A DNA stretch of 27,351 nt from Flavobacteriaceae bacterium UBA3078. GTDB taxonomy: Bacteria > Bacteroidota > Bacteroidia > Flavobacteriales > Flavobacteriaceae. The translations under genes were made by a program, and so were the position numbers. Below, one piece after another: positions 1 to 8,600 of the stretch; the first letter of the stretch is position 1, and each line of letters starts with the position of its first letter. The notes beneath the pieces are model-generated. The model was given only the letters and a program-made list of their open reading frames with translations, was not told where the DNA came from and did not search any database. The stretch spans positions 1-27,351 of the forward strand of contig DFBO01000153.1 of assembly GCA_002366675.1 (NCBI GenBank), given 5' to 3'.

Positions 1-180
1 GTTTAAATTGGATCTTACTGAAACCACACTACATGGTTGAAAAACAGTTCCTGTGTAGCCTGCACCTGTCCATCCTGGTGGCAAGGCTAATTGTCCATCG
101 AAATTTTCTACTAATCCGATTTGAGAAAATCCGAAGAACGAAATAAACCCAAATAAAAGAGAAAGTGTAATTTTTTTCAT
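1..180 (-). CDS. Secreted protein, N-terminal fragment (cut by window edge)
   Basis: Only the first 60 codons are present; the gene continues beyond the left edge. The start ATG (178-180) opens a clear signal peptide, MKKITLSLLFGFISFFGFSQ, with a Lys-rich start, a hydrophobic core and a Ser-Gln cleavage site of the Bacteroidetes kind. The mature part starts with ENFDGQLALPPGW. This 'E-x-F-D-G...PPGW' opening is typical of the beta-sandwich modules (choice-of-anchor J / MAM-like) at the front of large flavobacterial secreted proteins, many exported by the type IX system. That assignment is inference from about 40 mature residues; the C-terminal sorting domain that would prove type IX export is outside the window. 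The 235 bases upstream separate it from the aldo/keto reductase gene, so it probably has its own promoter, but I could not place a convincing one. Confidence 0.75.
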   Translation of the reverse strand, partial: MKKITLSLLFGFISFFGFSQIGLVENFDGQLALPPGWTGAGYTGTVFQPCSVVSVRSNLN

Positions 181-337
181 TTTAATGATAAATTATTGTT
201 AGTTATTTTTTAAAAAACTAGGCTAAAAGAAGATACTAAACGCTAGTAAAATCTTCAATAAAATAAATTTGGGGACAAAAATTCGGAAAGATTTGGATGT
301 CTAATGTAGATAAAAACTCTAGTTATCTAACTGTAGA

Positions 338-370
338 AGTCTCTTTATTTGATAAAAGGAGGCTTTTTTT
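338..370 (+). terminator. Terminator-like hairpin with T-run, no matching gene
   Basis: Arms 338-346 and 356-364 pair through nine positions (two are G-T), the loop is about nine bases, and a run of seven T ends at 370. The shape works only when read on the plus strand, because the G-T pairs become A-C on the other strand. No plus-strand gene lies to the left in this window. The rest of the 181-415 gap shows nothing I can name. Confidence 0.3.
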
Positions 371-415
371 CGTTGAAGTGAGTTTGAGAAATCTAAAAAT
401 TTATTAAAGTTTAAA

Positions 416-1453
416 TTAAGGAGCTGGGTTTGGCAGAATATCGTGTATTCTATTAATTGAATCGATAACATCTTGATTTAGAGAAACATGAATACTACCT
501 ATATTCTCATTAAGTTGTTTCAAATTAGTAGCTCCAATAATATTGCAAGTAACAAATGGTTGTTGGGTAACAAAAGCTAAGGACATTTGAGCTAAAGACA
601 TTTTATTTTCTTTTGCTAGTTTTAAATAAGCTTTGGCTGCTTTTGTAGATTGGCCCGAACTGTATCTTGAAAATCTAGGAAACAATTTTAATCTAGAATT
701 TTCTGAAGCCGTTCCTTGAATATATTTTCCCGAAAGCACTCCAAATGCCATTGGTGAGTAGGTTAACAATCCTATGTTTTCTCTCATTGAAATTTCAGCC
801 ATGTCTCCTTCAAATACACGATTTAATAACGAATAAGCATTCTGAATAGTTATCATTCTAGGCAAACTATTTGTTTTAGATTCCTCTAAATAACGCATGG
901 TTCCCCAAGCTTTTTCATTTGAAATACCAATATGCCGAATTTTTCCTTCTTTAATAATTTGGTCTAAGGCTTGTAATACTTCTTTAAAATTATCTTGCCA
1001 CTTATCATCTTCTATATGTTTATAATCTCTTACTCCAAAAGTGTTAGTCTGTCTCTCGGGCCAGTGAAGTTGATATAAATCAATATAATCTGTTTTTAAT
1101 CTTTTTAAACTCTTGTTAACTGCATTATGTAAAGCTTCTGGACTAAAACCATTGGTTCTAATATGAGCTGTATAATCTCCTGACCCAGCAATTTTAGTCG
1201 CTAAAACCACCTTGTCTCTGTTTCCTGTTTTCTTAAACCAATTACCTATAATTCTTTCTGTTTCTCCATAAGTTTCAGCTGTTGCTGGAACAGGATACAA
1301 TTCGGCACAATCGAAAAAATTAATTCCTTTTTCTGTAGCTAAATCCATTTGAGAAAACGCTTCATCTTGTGTGTTTTGGTTTCCCCAAGTCATGGTTCCT
1401 AAACAAAGCTTACTAACTTTAATATCTGTATTTGGTAATGTAGTATATTTCAT
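416..1453 (-). CDS. tas: NADP(H)-dependent aldo/keto reductase, Tas family
   Basis: A 345-residue protein that aligns along its whole length with E. coli Tas (346 residues), a cytoplasmic TIM-barrel oxidoreductase that reduces aldehydes and ketones with NADPH. The catalytic tetrad is visible: Asp48 (FFDCAELY), Tyr53, Lys87 (LATK) and His130 (LYQLHWPER). The Tas-specific 'ELYPVPATAET' segment follows the catalytic Tyr, and the late 'NIIGATNLKQLNENI' matches the family's nucleotide-binding C-terminal part. The gene is last in a leftward run and starts 23 bases after the octaheme cytochrome stop, so co-transcription is likely. The physiological substrate of Tas proteins is not settled. Fold and family are secure; the exact role is not. 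Confidence 0.93.
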   Translation of the reverse strand: MKYTTLPNTDIKVSKLCLGTMTWGNQNTQDEAFSQMDLATEKGINFFDCAELYPVPATAETYGETERIIGNWFKKTGNRDKVVLATKIAGSGDYTAHIRTNGFSPEALHNAVNKSLKRLKTDYIDLYQLHWPERQTNTFGVRDYKHIEDDKWQDNFKEVLQALDQIIKEGKIRHIGISNEKAWGTMRYLEESKTNSLPRMITIQNAYSLLNRVFEGDMAEISMRENIGLLTYSPMAFGVLSGKYIQGTASENSRLKLFPRFSRYSSGQSTKAAKAYLKLAKENKMSLAQMSLAFVTQQPFVTCNIIGATNLKQLNENIGSIHVSLNQDVIDSINRIHDILPNPAP

Positions 1454-1476
1454 TTAAATATTTAATTGAATAAATA

Positions 1477-3636
1477 TTATTGGTTTGCATTCAGCTCTTG
1501 CATTATTATTTGAGCTTCATTTACCTTACCTTGATCCTGATAGATTAATGCCAAAAGGTATTTATAATCTGGATTTTCTGCTTCAAGATTCAACCCTTTT
1601 TTAATATTCTTTTCTGCTTCAACATAACTTTTATTTTGATAAAAATAAGTCGCTAAATTATATAAGTATCTAGAGTTTGATGGTTCTAAAATTATAGCCT
1701 TATTTAAATCTTTTACAGCTAACTTGTCTTGTTTCATTTCAAAATATAACAAAGCTCTTAGATAATATGGTCTGCCTAATTCATGACTTTTATCGATTAA
1801 AATATTTAAAACATTTAAAGCCTCTTTTGGTTGTCCATCCATACTGTAACAACTTGCCAAATTTGAATATGCTGGAAGCAATAAACTATCTTTTTTTATG
1901 GTTATTTTATAATGTTTTATCGCATTTTTAATATCGTTAGTTTGTAAGTAATAATCTCCTAATTGCATCCGTCCAGAAACAAAATCAGCATTACTAAAAA
2001 GCATCTCTTCTAATTCGTTTCTAGATTTATTTAAGCCACTAACATCCACATTGGTTAATGTGTTTACATCTAAATCCAGCAATAGTCGAGCTGCACCAAT
2101 TCTTACTAGTTTCGTAGTATCGTTAGTAAGTTTCAATGCAATAGAAGCTCTGTCTTCTAGATTTAATCCTCTAAATTTTTGTAAAGCTGCAAATCTAACA
2201 ATTGGAGACTCATCCAATAAAGATTTTAGAAGCACTTCGTATTGTTTTGATTGAGTAATTTGTAAATTATCTATAGCTGTAGCTCTGGCAATAGCAGGAA
2301 AATTTAAGTCATTAATAAACTTGTCTAATGCGTTTTGTTCTTCTTGCGACAAATTATCACGATTACTTAATAATAAGGCATCGGAAAAATGTTCTTGTCT
2401 TTTTGTACCATACCATTCTTCCACTTTATTGGCTGCCCATTTATTAGATTTATCAGTATGACATGTGTTGCAAGCATTTGGTGTTCCATAAGTAACACTT
2501 TGATCTGGTCTAGGCACTCTAAAACTATGATCTCTTCTATAATCATTACCCATATAAGTAACTCCAGTCATGTGACAATTTATACACTGAGACCCTTCGG
2601 AATCCTGGATATGAAAATGATGTAAAGGTTGATCGTATTTAGGTTCATGACACTGCATGCACAAGTTATTACCAATCTCTTTCAGTTTTAAGGAATGTGG
2701 ATCATGGCAATCTGTACAAGTAACATCGTTATGATACATTTTACTTTGTAGAAAGGAACCATATACATAATCTTCGCTTTCTATTTGTCCATCTCCATGA
2801 TAAAATTCTTCAGATAAATTCTGAATTAAATATTGATCTTCAAAATGAGTTCCTGGCACATAATTCTGAGTCAGTTTAGTTCTTCTGGAATGACAAGGCG
2901 CACACATATTCATCTGAGAGAATTGCGACTTCCCTTTTAATATATATTTATCAACATGAATTGAATCTTCAATTGAATTAGCCCAATTTACATGCTTCTC
3001 TGCTGGACCATGACAACTTTCGCAATTCACATTTATTGATGAATAAGTTGTGTTGAATCTATCTTCGTCAATAATATAATTTTTTTGAAGATTTGTTGAA
3101 TGACACTCTGCACACATGGTATTCCAGTTTTGCGAGCTTTGAGTCCAATGCATCCAATCGTGAGGCTCGAATTCATCTCCTGAATACTGATGATACCATT
3201 GTTTTTTTATAACATCCCAAGTAACACGTAAGACCTGCTTTTTTCCCTTGTCAAAATCTATCAAATATTGTTGCAATGGGTTAACTCCAAACGTGTAACT
3301 TATTTGATATTCTTTTTTAGAACCATCAATTTCTGTAATATGAACTATAAAACTTGAATCTTTTTTAGTAAAGAAATAAGCAATGCCATCTAAAGTTAGA
3401 TTAACATCATTAAAATTTCCAAGAACAGTTTCTTGGTTTGCATCTTGCATGGCGAGGTCATGATCTGAACCTTTCCAAGTTTCAAACGCTTTTTTATGAC
3501 AAGAAACACATTGCGAATCACCTATATAACCATCTCTATGAATAGATGTTAAAACTTTAGTGTCTACATAGGTTTCTTTTTTTGAATTGTCTGAGCACGA
3601 AACAAAAATTAAGATAATCCAAAAAAGGTTCTTCAT
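1477..3636 (-). CDS. Octaheme c-type cytochrome lipoprotein with HEAT-like and TPR repeats
   Basis: A 719-residue exported protein. The N-terminus MKNLFWIILIFVSC ends in a lipobox with Cys14 as lipidation site. Eight CxxCH heme motifs are visible, with His at about 47, 179, 209, 249, 311, 330, 355 and 393. Between the first and second hemes lies a roughly 120-residue domain containing 'FGVNPLQQYLIDF' and 'NWNTMCAECHSTNL', and the third heme is in CESCHGPAEKH. I recognise this layout as a conserved multiheme-TPR family of the cytochrome c554-like class found in several phyla; its function is not established. Residues about 440-545 look like HEAT-type helical repeats, and 555-719 are TPR repeats ending the protein. 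It lies 19 bases after the OmpA-like lipoprotein and 23 before the aldo/keto reductase. An envelope electron-transfer role with docked partners is inference. Confidence 0.9.
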   Translation of the reverse strand: MKNLFWIILIFVSCSDNSKKETYVDTKVLTSIHRDGYIGDSQCVSCHKKAFETWKGSDHDLAMQDANQETVLGNFNDVNLTLDGIAYFFTKKDSSFIVHITEIDGSKKEYQISYTFGVNPLQQYLIDFDKGKKQVLRVTWDVIKKQWYHQYSGDEFEPHDWMHWTQSSQNWNTMCAECHSTNLQKNYIIDEDRFNTTYSSINVNCESCHGPAEKHVNWANSIEDSIHVDKYILKGKSQFSQMNMCAPCHSRRTKLTQNYVPGTHFEDQYLIQNLSEEFYHGDGQIESEDYVYGSFLQSKMYHNDVTCTDCHDPHSLKLKEIGNNLCMQCHEPKYDQPLHHFHIQDSEGSQCINCHMTGVTYMGNDYRRDHSFRVPRPDQSVTYGTPNACNTCHTDKSNKWAANKVEEWYGTKRQEHFSDALLLSNRDNLSQEEQNALDKFINDLNFPAIARATAIDNLQITQSKQYEVLLKSLLDESPIVRFAALQKFRGLNLEDRASIALKLTNDTTKLVRIGAARLLLDLDVNTLTNVDVSGLNKSRNELEEMLFSNADFVSGRMQLGDYYLQTNDIKNAIKHYKITIKKDSLLLPAYSNLASCYSMDGQPKEALNVLNILIDKSHELGRPYYLRALLYFEMKQDKLAVKDLNKAIILEPSNSRYLYNLATYFYQNKSYVEAEKNIKKGLNLEAENPDYKYLLALIYQDQGKVNEAQIIMQELNANQ

Positions 3637-3655
3637 TAATACTAAAATTGATTTA

Positions 3656-4615
3656 TTATTCTTTGTTTAGCAATTTAGTAATTTCATCTAACTTAGGTGT
3701 TAAAATAACTTCTATACGTCTATTTTTAGCCTTGCCTTCAGCAGTATCGTTTGTCGTAATTGGAGCAAACTCCCCTCTTCCTGCAGCAGTTAGACTTTCA
3801 GGGTTTATGCTTGTATTTTCTCTTAATATTTCAACAATTGCAGTTGCACGTTTTGTAGACAAATCCCAATTTCCCGATAAAGTTCCATTACCTGAATAAG
3901 GTACATTGTCTGTATGTCCTTCTATTAATACATTGATATCTGGATTATTAGCAAGGACACTGCCTAATTGTTTAACTGCTCTTTTTCCTTCTACACCAAC
4001 TGCCCAACTTCCTGACTGAAATAACAACTTGTTTTCCATAGAGACATATACTTTCCCATCTCTTTGTTCAACAGTTAATCCCTTACCTTCAAAATCTACT
4101 AAGGCTCTTGAAATAGCATTTTTTAATTCGTTCATAGCTGCATCTTTTGCAGCAATCATGCTCTCTAATTCTGCAACACGATTAGAACGAGATTCTAATT
4201 CTTTTTTCAAAGCTTCTAATCTTGCATTTTCAGTTTCCAAAGCTTGTTCTTTTGCTTCTAATTGAGCCAGTAACTCTCTGTTTTTTTGAACATTTTCAGC
4301 TATAGCTGAAGAACTGTTTTTTTCTAAGGCATTATAAGATGCTTTCAAATTATCCAAATTTGCTTTTGTTGCATTATAATCTGCTTGCAATTTATCTCGT
4401 TCAGAAATAGCTTCGTTATAAGCATCTCTAAGTTGGATTAATTCATTTTCAGCAGCATTTTTAGCACTTAATAAATTGTCGTTTTCTTGAGTTAATTTCT
4501 TGTTTTCACTTTTTAAAACTCCGTATTTACTTTCTAAGTCTTTATAAACTTTTGGTGAAACACATGCTGATAATAATACTGTAGAGACTATTATAATTAA
4601 GATTCTGTTTTTCAT
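3656..4615 (-). CDS. OmpA-family peptidoglycan-binding lipoprotein with long coiled coil
   Basis: I chose the ATG at 4613-4615, giving 319 residues, because it opens a proper lipoprotein signal (MKNRILIIIVSTVLLSAC, Cys18). An upstream in-frame ATG at 4655-4657 would add 14 charged residues, bury the signal and overlap xth. Residues about 25-175 are a nearly unbroken coiled coil rich in Glu, Lys, Ala and Asn. Residues about 195-305 are an OmpA C-terminal domain with LIEGHTDNVPY, Asp251 in SGNWDLSTKRA, and NRRIEV (Arg299/300); the Asp and Arg are the family's diaminopimelate-binding residues. The protein should be lipid-anchored and hold peptidoglycan at a distance set by the coil. It lies 11 bases after xth and 19 before the cytochrome. 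Family secure; specific role unknown. Confidence 0.93.
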   Translation of the reverse strand: MKNRILIIIVSTVLLSACVSPKVYKDLESKYGVLKSENKKLTQENDNLLSAKNAAENELIQLRDAYNEAISERDKLQADYNATKANLDNLKASYNALEKNSSSAIAENVQKNRELLAQLEAKEQALETENARLEALKKELESRSNRVAELESMIAAKDAAMNELKNAISRALVDFEGKGLTVEQRDGKVYVSMENKLLFQSGSWAVGVEGKRAVKQLGSVLANNPDINVLIEGHTDNVPYSGNGTLSGNWDLSTKRATAIVEILRENTSINPESLTAAGRGEFAPITTNDTAEGKAKNRRIEVILTPKLDEITKLLNKE

Positions 4616-4626
4616 ATATAAATTTT

Positions 4627-5388
4627 TTAATTTTCTATTTCTAATAAAATGGGACAATGATCACTATGTACTGCGTCTGAAAGTATAACGGCTCTTTTTA
4701 TTTTTTCTTGTAATGGCTCTGTAACCATAGCATAATCTAATCTCCAACCTTTATTATTGGCTCTCGAATTTGCTCGATAACTCCACCAACTATATTCTTG
4801 TTTCTCAGGATGCAAATAACGGAATGAGTCTATAAGTCCGCTATTAATAAATTTCCCTAACCACTCTCTTTCAACAGGTAAAAACCCAGAAACTCCTTTC
4901 ATTTTAGGATTATGTATGTCTATTTCTTCATGACAAATATTATAATCGCCACAGACTACTAAATTTGGAATTTTCAATCTTAACTTATTTATATAGTCTT
5001 GAAACATATCCATATAATCAAATTTATGTTGCAAACGAGCATCGTTAGTGCCTGATGGCAGGTACAAGCTCATAACAGAAATCCCATCGAAATCTGCACG
5101 AATGTTTCTGCCTTCAAAATCCATAGATTCTATTCCTGTACCAAACTCTACATGATTGGGTTTTATTTTGCTTAAAATAGCCACACCACTATATCCTTTT
5201 TTTTGAGCACTAAACCAATAATGATATTTATAGCCTGCTGCTTCAAATAAATTTAAATCCAATTGTTCTTCCATGGCTTTTATTTCTTGTAAGCAAATAA
5301 CATCTGGATTAGCTGCTTTTAACCAATCGATAAAACCTTTATTTAGCGCTGCACGAATACCGTTAACATTATAGGAAATGATTTTCAT
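4627..5388 (-). CDS. xth: Exodeoxyribonuclease III / AP endonuclease
   Basis: A 253-residue cytoplasmic DNA repair enzyme of the exonuclease III family; it cuts 5' to abasic sites and removes 3' blocking groups in base excision repair. Landmarks are all present: Asn7 (YNVNG), metal ligand Glu35 (CLQE), Tyr109 (SLYLPSG), Asp148 and Asn150 (GDYN), the substrate-contacting WWSYRANSRANNKGWRLDY stretch, and the closing Asp243-His244 (HSDHCP). Length matches the family. The start ATG (5386-5388) gives MKIISYNVNGIR, the usual start. It is the first gene of a tight leftward run with envelope genes, an unexpected partner set that may only reflect compact packing. Its promoter should lie in 5389-5682, but no clear element was found. 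Confidence 0.96.
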   Translation of the reverse strand: MKIISYNVNGIRAALNKGFIDWLKAANPDVICLQEIKAMEEQLDLNLFEAAGYKYHYWFSAQKKGYSGVAILSKIKPNHVEFGTGIESMDFEGRNIRADFDGISVMSLYLPSGTNDARLQHKFDYMDMFQDYINKLRLKIPNLVVCGDYNICHEEIDIHNPKMKGVSGFLPVEREWLGKFINSGLIDSFRYLHPEKQEYSWWSYRANSRANNKGWRLDYAMVTEPLQEKIKRAVILSDAVHSDHCPILLEIEN

Positions 5389-5513
5389 TTAAATGATATT
5401 AGAATTTCAGCTAAAATAAATAATGCTTTACATTTACACTATTAAAATAATCCTAATTATTCAATAGATAATCTATTACATCATTAAAACTACTGCAAAC
5501 TAATACGTTTCAC

Positions 5514-5565
5514 TACTTTTTTAAATTTAACCATAGCTGTACTATGCAGAAATTTATAAAAAGTA
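5514..5565. repeat. Nested inverted repeat in divergent spacer
   Basis: Outer arms 5514-5528 and 5550-5565 pair over 15 positions with one bulged T at 5557. Inside, CATAG (5532-5536) pairs with CTATG (5542-5546) around a five-base loop. The element sits about midway between the divergent starts of xth (5388) and the outer-membrane protein (5683). It could be a structured RNA leader, a cruciform or an operator pair. The arms are AT-rich, so part of the pairing may be chance. Nothing else was identified in the 5389-5682 gap. Confidence 0.45.
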
Positions 5566-5682
5566 ATAGTTTATTGTAGTTTTACGCTTCATTACGACAT
5601 TCTATTAAAAATTTAGGATTTAGAACCGTTTTAACAAAAGCTATCAACAAAATATTTTAATTGATATGTAGTTTAGTACTTG

Positions 5683-8600
5683 ATGAAGTTTATACTTTCT
5701 ATTTTATGCTTGCTTTTTGGGTTTTCAGCTTTTGCTCAAGACCTAAATTCTAATTACAGAACCAAAACGGTTGCTGTAAAAGATTCTATTGCAATAGATA
5801 GTGTGAGCATCAATTCCAATTTTTTAACCATTAAAAAAAAGGACGATTCTTTTATTGATGCCTCTTTTTATACTGTTGATTATAAGAAAGCTATAATTAC
5901 ATTTAACAAACCTATTGAAGTAGATTCTGTTGTTGTAAATTATTTAAAGTATCCAGAATACTTAACAAAAACATACCAACAGATTAATGATAGTATTATC
6001 GTAGAAAATACTGGAAATCTTGCAAAACTTTACAAACTCTCACAACCAAGCGACAAACAAGCTTTTACTCCTTTTGATGGCCTTTCAACTTCTGGTAGTA
6101 TTTCTCGAGGTGTTGTAATTGGCAACAACCAAAATTCTGTATTAAATAGTGAATTAGACCTTCAAATTACTGGTAAACTAAGTGAGAAAGTTTCTTTAAG
6201 AGCCTCCATTCAAGACGCTAATGTGCCTTTACAAGAAAGTGGTTATTCGCAACGACTGGATGAGTTTGATCAAGTTTTTATTGAATTATTTAGCAATAAC
6301 TGGAAAATTCGTGCAGGAGATATTGACCTTACCAATCCATATTCTTATTTCGCAAACTTTACTAAGCGTGTTCAAGGTTTAGCTCTTGGCGCAACTTTAC
6401 ATCATCCAGAATCGAGCACCAATTTATTTGCTTCTGGAGCTATTGTTCGAGGTCAATTTACAACAAGTCAATTTACGGCTCAGGAAGGCAACCAAGGACC
6501 TTATAAATTAAAAGGCCCAAACGAAGAATTATATGTGTTAATTGTGTCTGGAAGTGAAACTGTTTACGTTAATGGTATTGCTTTAGAACGTGGCGAATAC
6601 AATGATTATATTATTGATTATAATGCTGGTGAAATTATTTTCAATTCCACTTTCCCTGTCACTTCCGAAATGCGTGTCACTGTAGATTATCAATTTAGTG
6701 ATAGAAATTATTCCAGACTAGTAGTTTTTGGTGGAGGAAGATATGAGAGTGAAAAACTAAATCTTGGTGTTTCAATTTATAGCGAAAGTGATTCTAAAAA
6801 CAATCCTCTTCAACAAAATTTATCTGCTGAACAAGTTGATATTCTTTCTGAAGCTGGAGATGATAGAACCGAAATGGTAGCCTCATCAATTACACCTGAA
6901 ATCTATAATGAGAATAGAATTTTATACAAAAAAGAAGTAATTGGTGGTGTTGAAGCACTTGTTTTTTCGAACAATCCAGACGATGAGCTATTTAGTGCTC
7001 GCTTTACATTGGTTGGAGATAATTTAGGGAATTACATTATTAGTACAGTGGATGCTATAAGTACCATTTACGAATATGTAGAACCTATTGCTGGAGTCCC
7101 ACAAGGTAATTACGAACCTATTATTCAATTGGTAGCACCAACCAAGCTTCAAATGGCTATAATTAATGGAGATTACAAACCTACTGAAAGAACTGCTATT
7201 AGTTTTGAAGTTGCAGGAAGTAAGAATGACTTAAACCTCTTTTCTACTTTAGACGATAACAACAACGATGGCTTTGCTGGAAAATTAAAAGTGAATCAAT
7301 CTGTTATTAAAAGAGATAGTTTATGGAATTTAGAAGCTTTTGTTGATACAGATTATATTCAAGAAGATTTTAGGTCGATCCAACGTATTTACAATGCCGA
7401 ATTTAATAGAGATTGGAATCTAGGAAGCACAAACAGCCAAACAACATCAACTAGCTTAGGAACACAAACATTTATTAAGACTGGTGCTCAGGCATTTCAT
7501 CACAAAAAAGGAATGGCTAGCTATCAATTTGAATATTTAAATTATTCTAATAGTTTTAATGGCAACAGACATATAGTTTCTGCAAATCTCTTTCTTAATA
7601 AATGGCAAATAGTATCTCAATCTAGCATGCTAAACACCACTTCAACAACAAATAATTCAGCATTTTTTAGAACTTTCAATATGCTTACTTATAGTTTTAA
7701 TCGTGCTTGGGCTGGAACCAGATTGGCTATAGAAGATAATCAGCAAAAAGAAAATGAAACAGATAATTTTACAGCTTTAAGTCAGAAATATAAATCTTAC
7801 GAAGTATTCACAGGTGTTGGAGACAGCACCAAAGTTTTTGCAGAAATTGGTTATAAATATCGTGTAAATGATAGTTTAAAGAACAACCAATTACAAAAAG
7901 TAAATACATCTAACACCTATTATTTAGACTCAAAAATTATTCAAAACGAAAAAACAAATTTATCAATTTATGCCAATTACAGGATTTTAAAAAACACAGA
8001 TGGAACCATTGAGGACGAACGCTCTTTAAACTCAAGAATTCAATTTAGTCAGCGTTTTTTTAAACAATTTTTTCTTTGGAATACAGTTTACGAAACCAAT
8101 TCTGGAACTTTACCTCAACAAGATTTTACTTTTGTTGAAGTGGAACCTGGACAAGGTAATTACACTTGGATTGATTATAATGGCAATGGTATTCAAGAAT
8201 TAGAAGAGTTTGAAATTGCACAGTTTCAAGATCAAGGAAAATATATTCGCGTCTTATTACCTAACCAAGTATTTATTAAAACGCATCAAAATAGATTAAG
8301 CCAAACTTTTACTATCAATCCACAGCAATGGTCCAGTGAAATTAATGGTTTAAAAAAAGTATTATCTCACTTTTACAACCAAACATCTTATATTGTAGAC
8401 AGTAAAAATAAACGCGAAGGAGGCAGCATCAATTTAAATCCGTTTTATAGAAATCCTGATACCGAATTAGGATTGCAGTTAAACTTTAGAAATGTTCTGT
8501 TTTTTAATAGAGGTAAGCAACATTATACAACTTCATATACTTTCTTAAAAAATAATACTAGAAATATATTAACTGTAGGATTTATTGAAAATTCCATAAT

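Noticed and set aside
4616..4657. Longer start for the OmpA-type lipoprotein
   Set aside because: It would put 14 charged residues before the lipoprotein signal and overlap the end of xth.
7244..7275. DDNNNDG loop at residue 524 as a dockerin domain
   Set aside because: A dockerin needs two such loops with flanking helices; here the single loop lies in a beta-rich protein.
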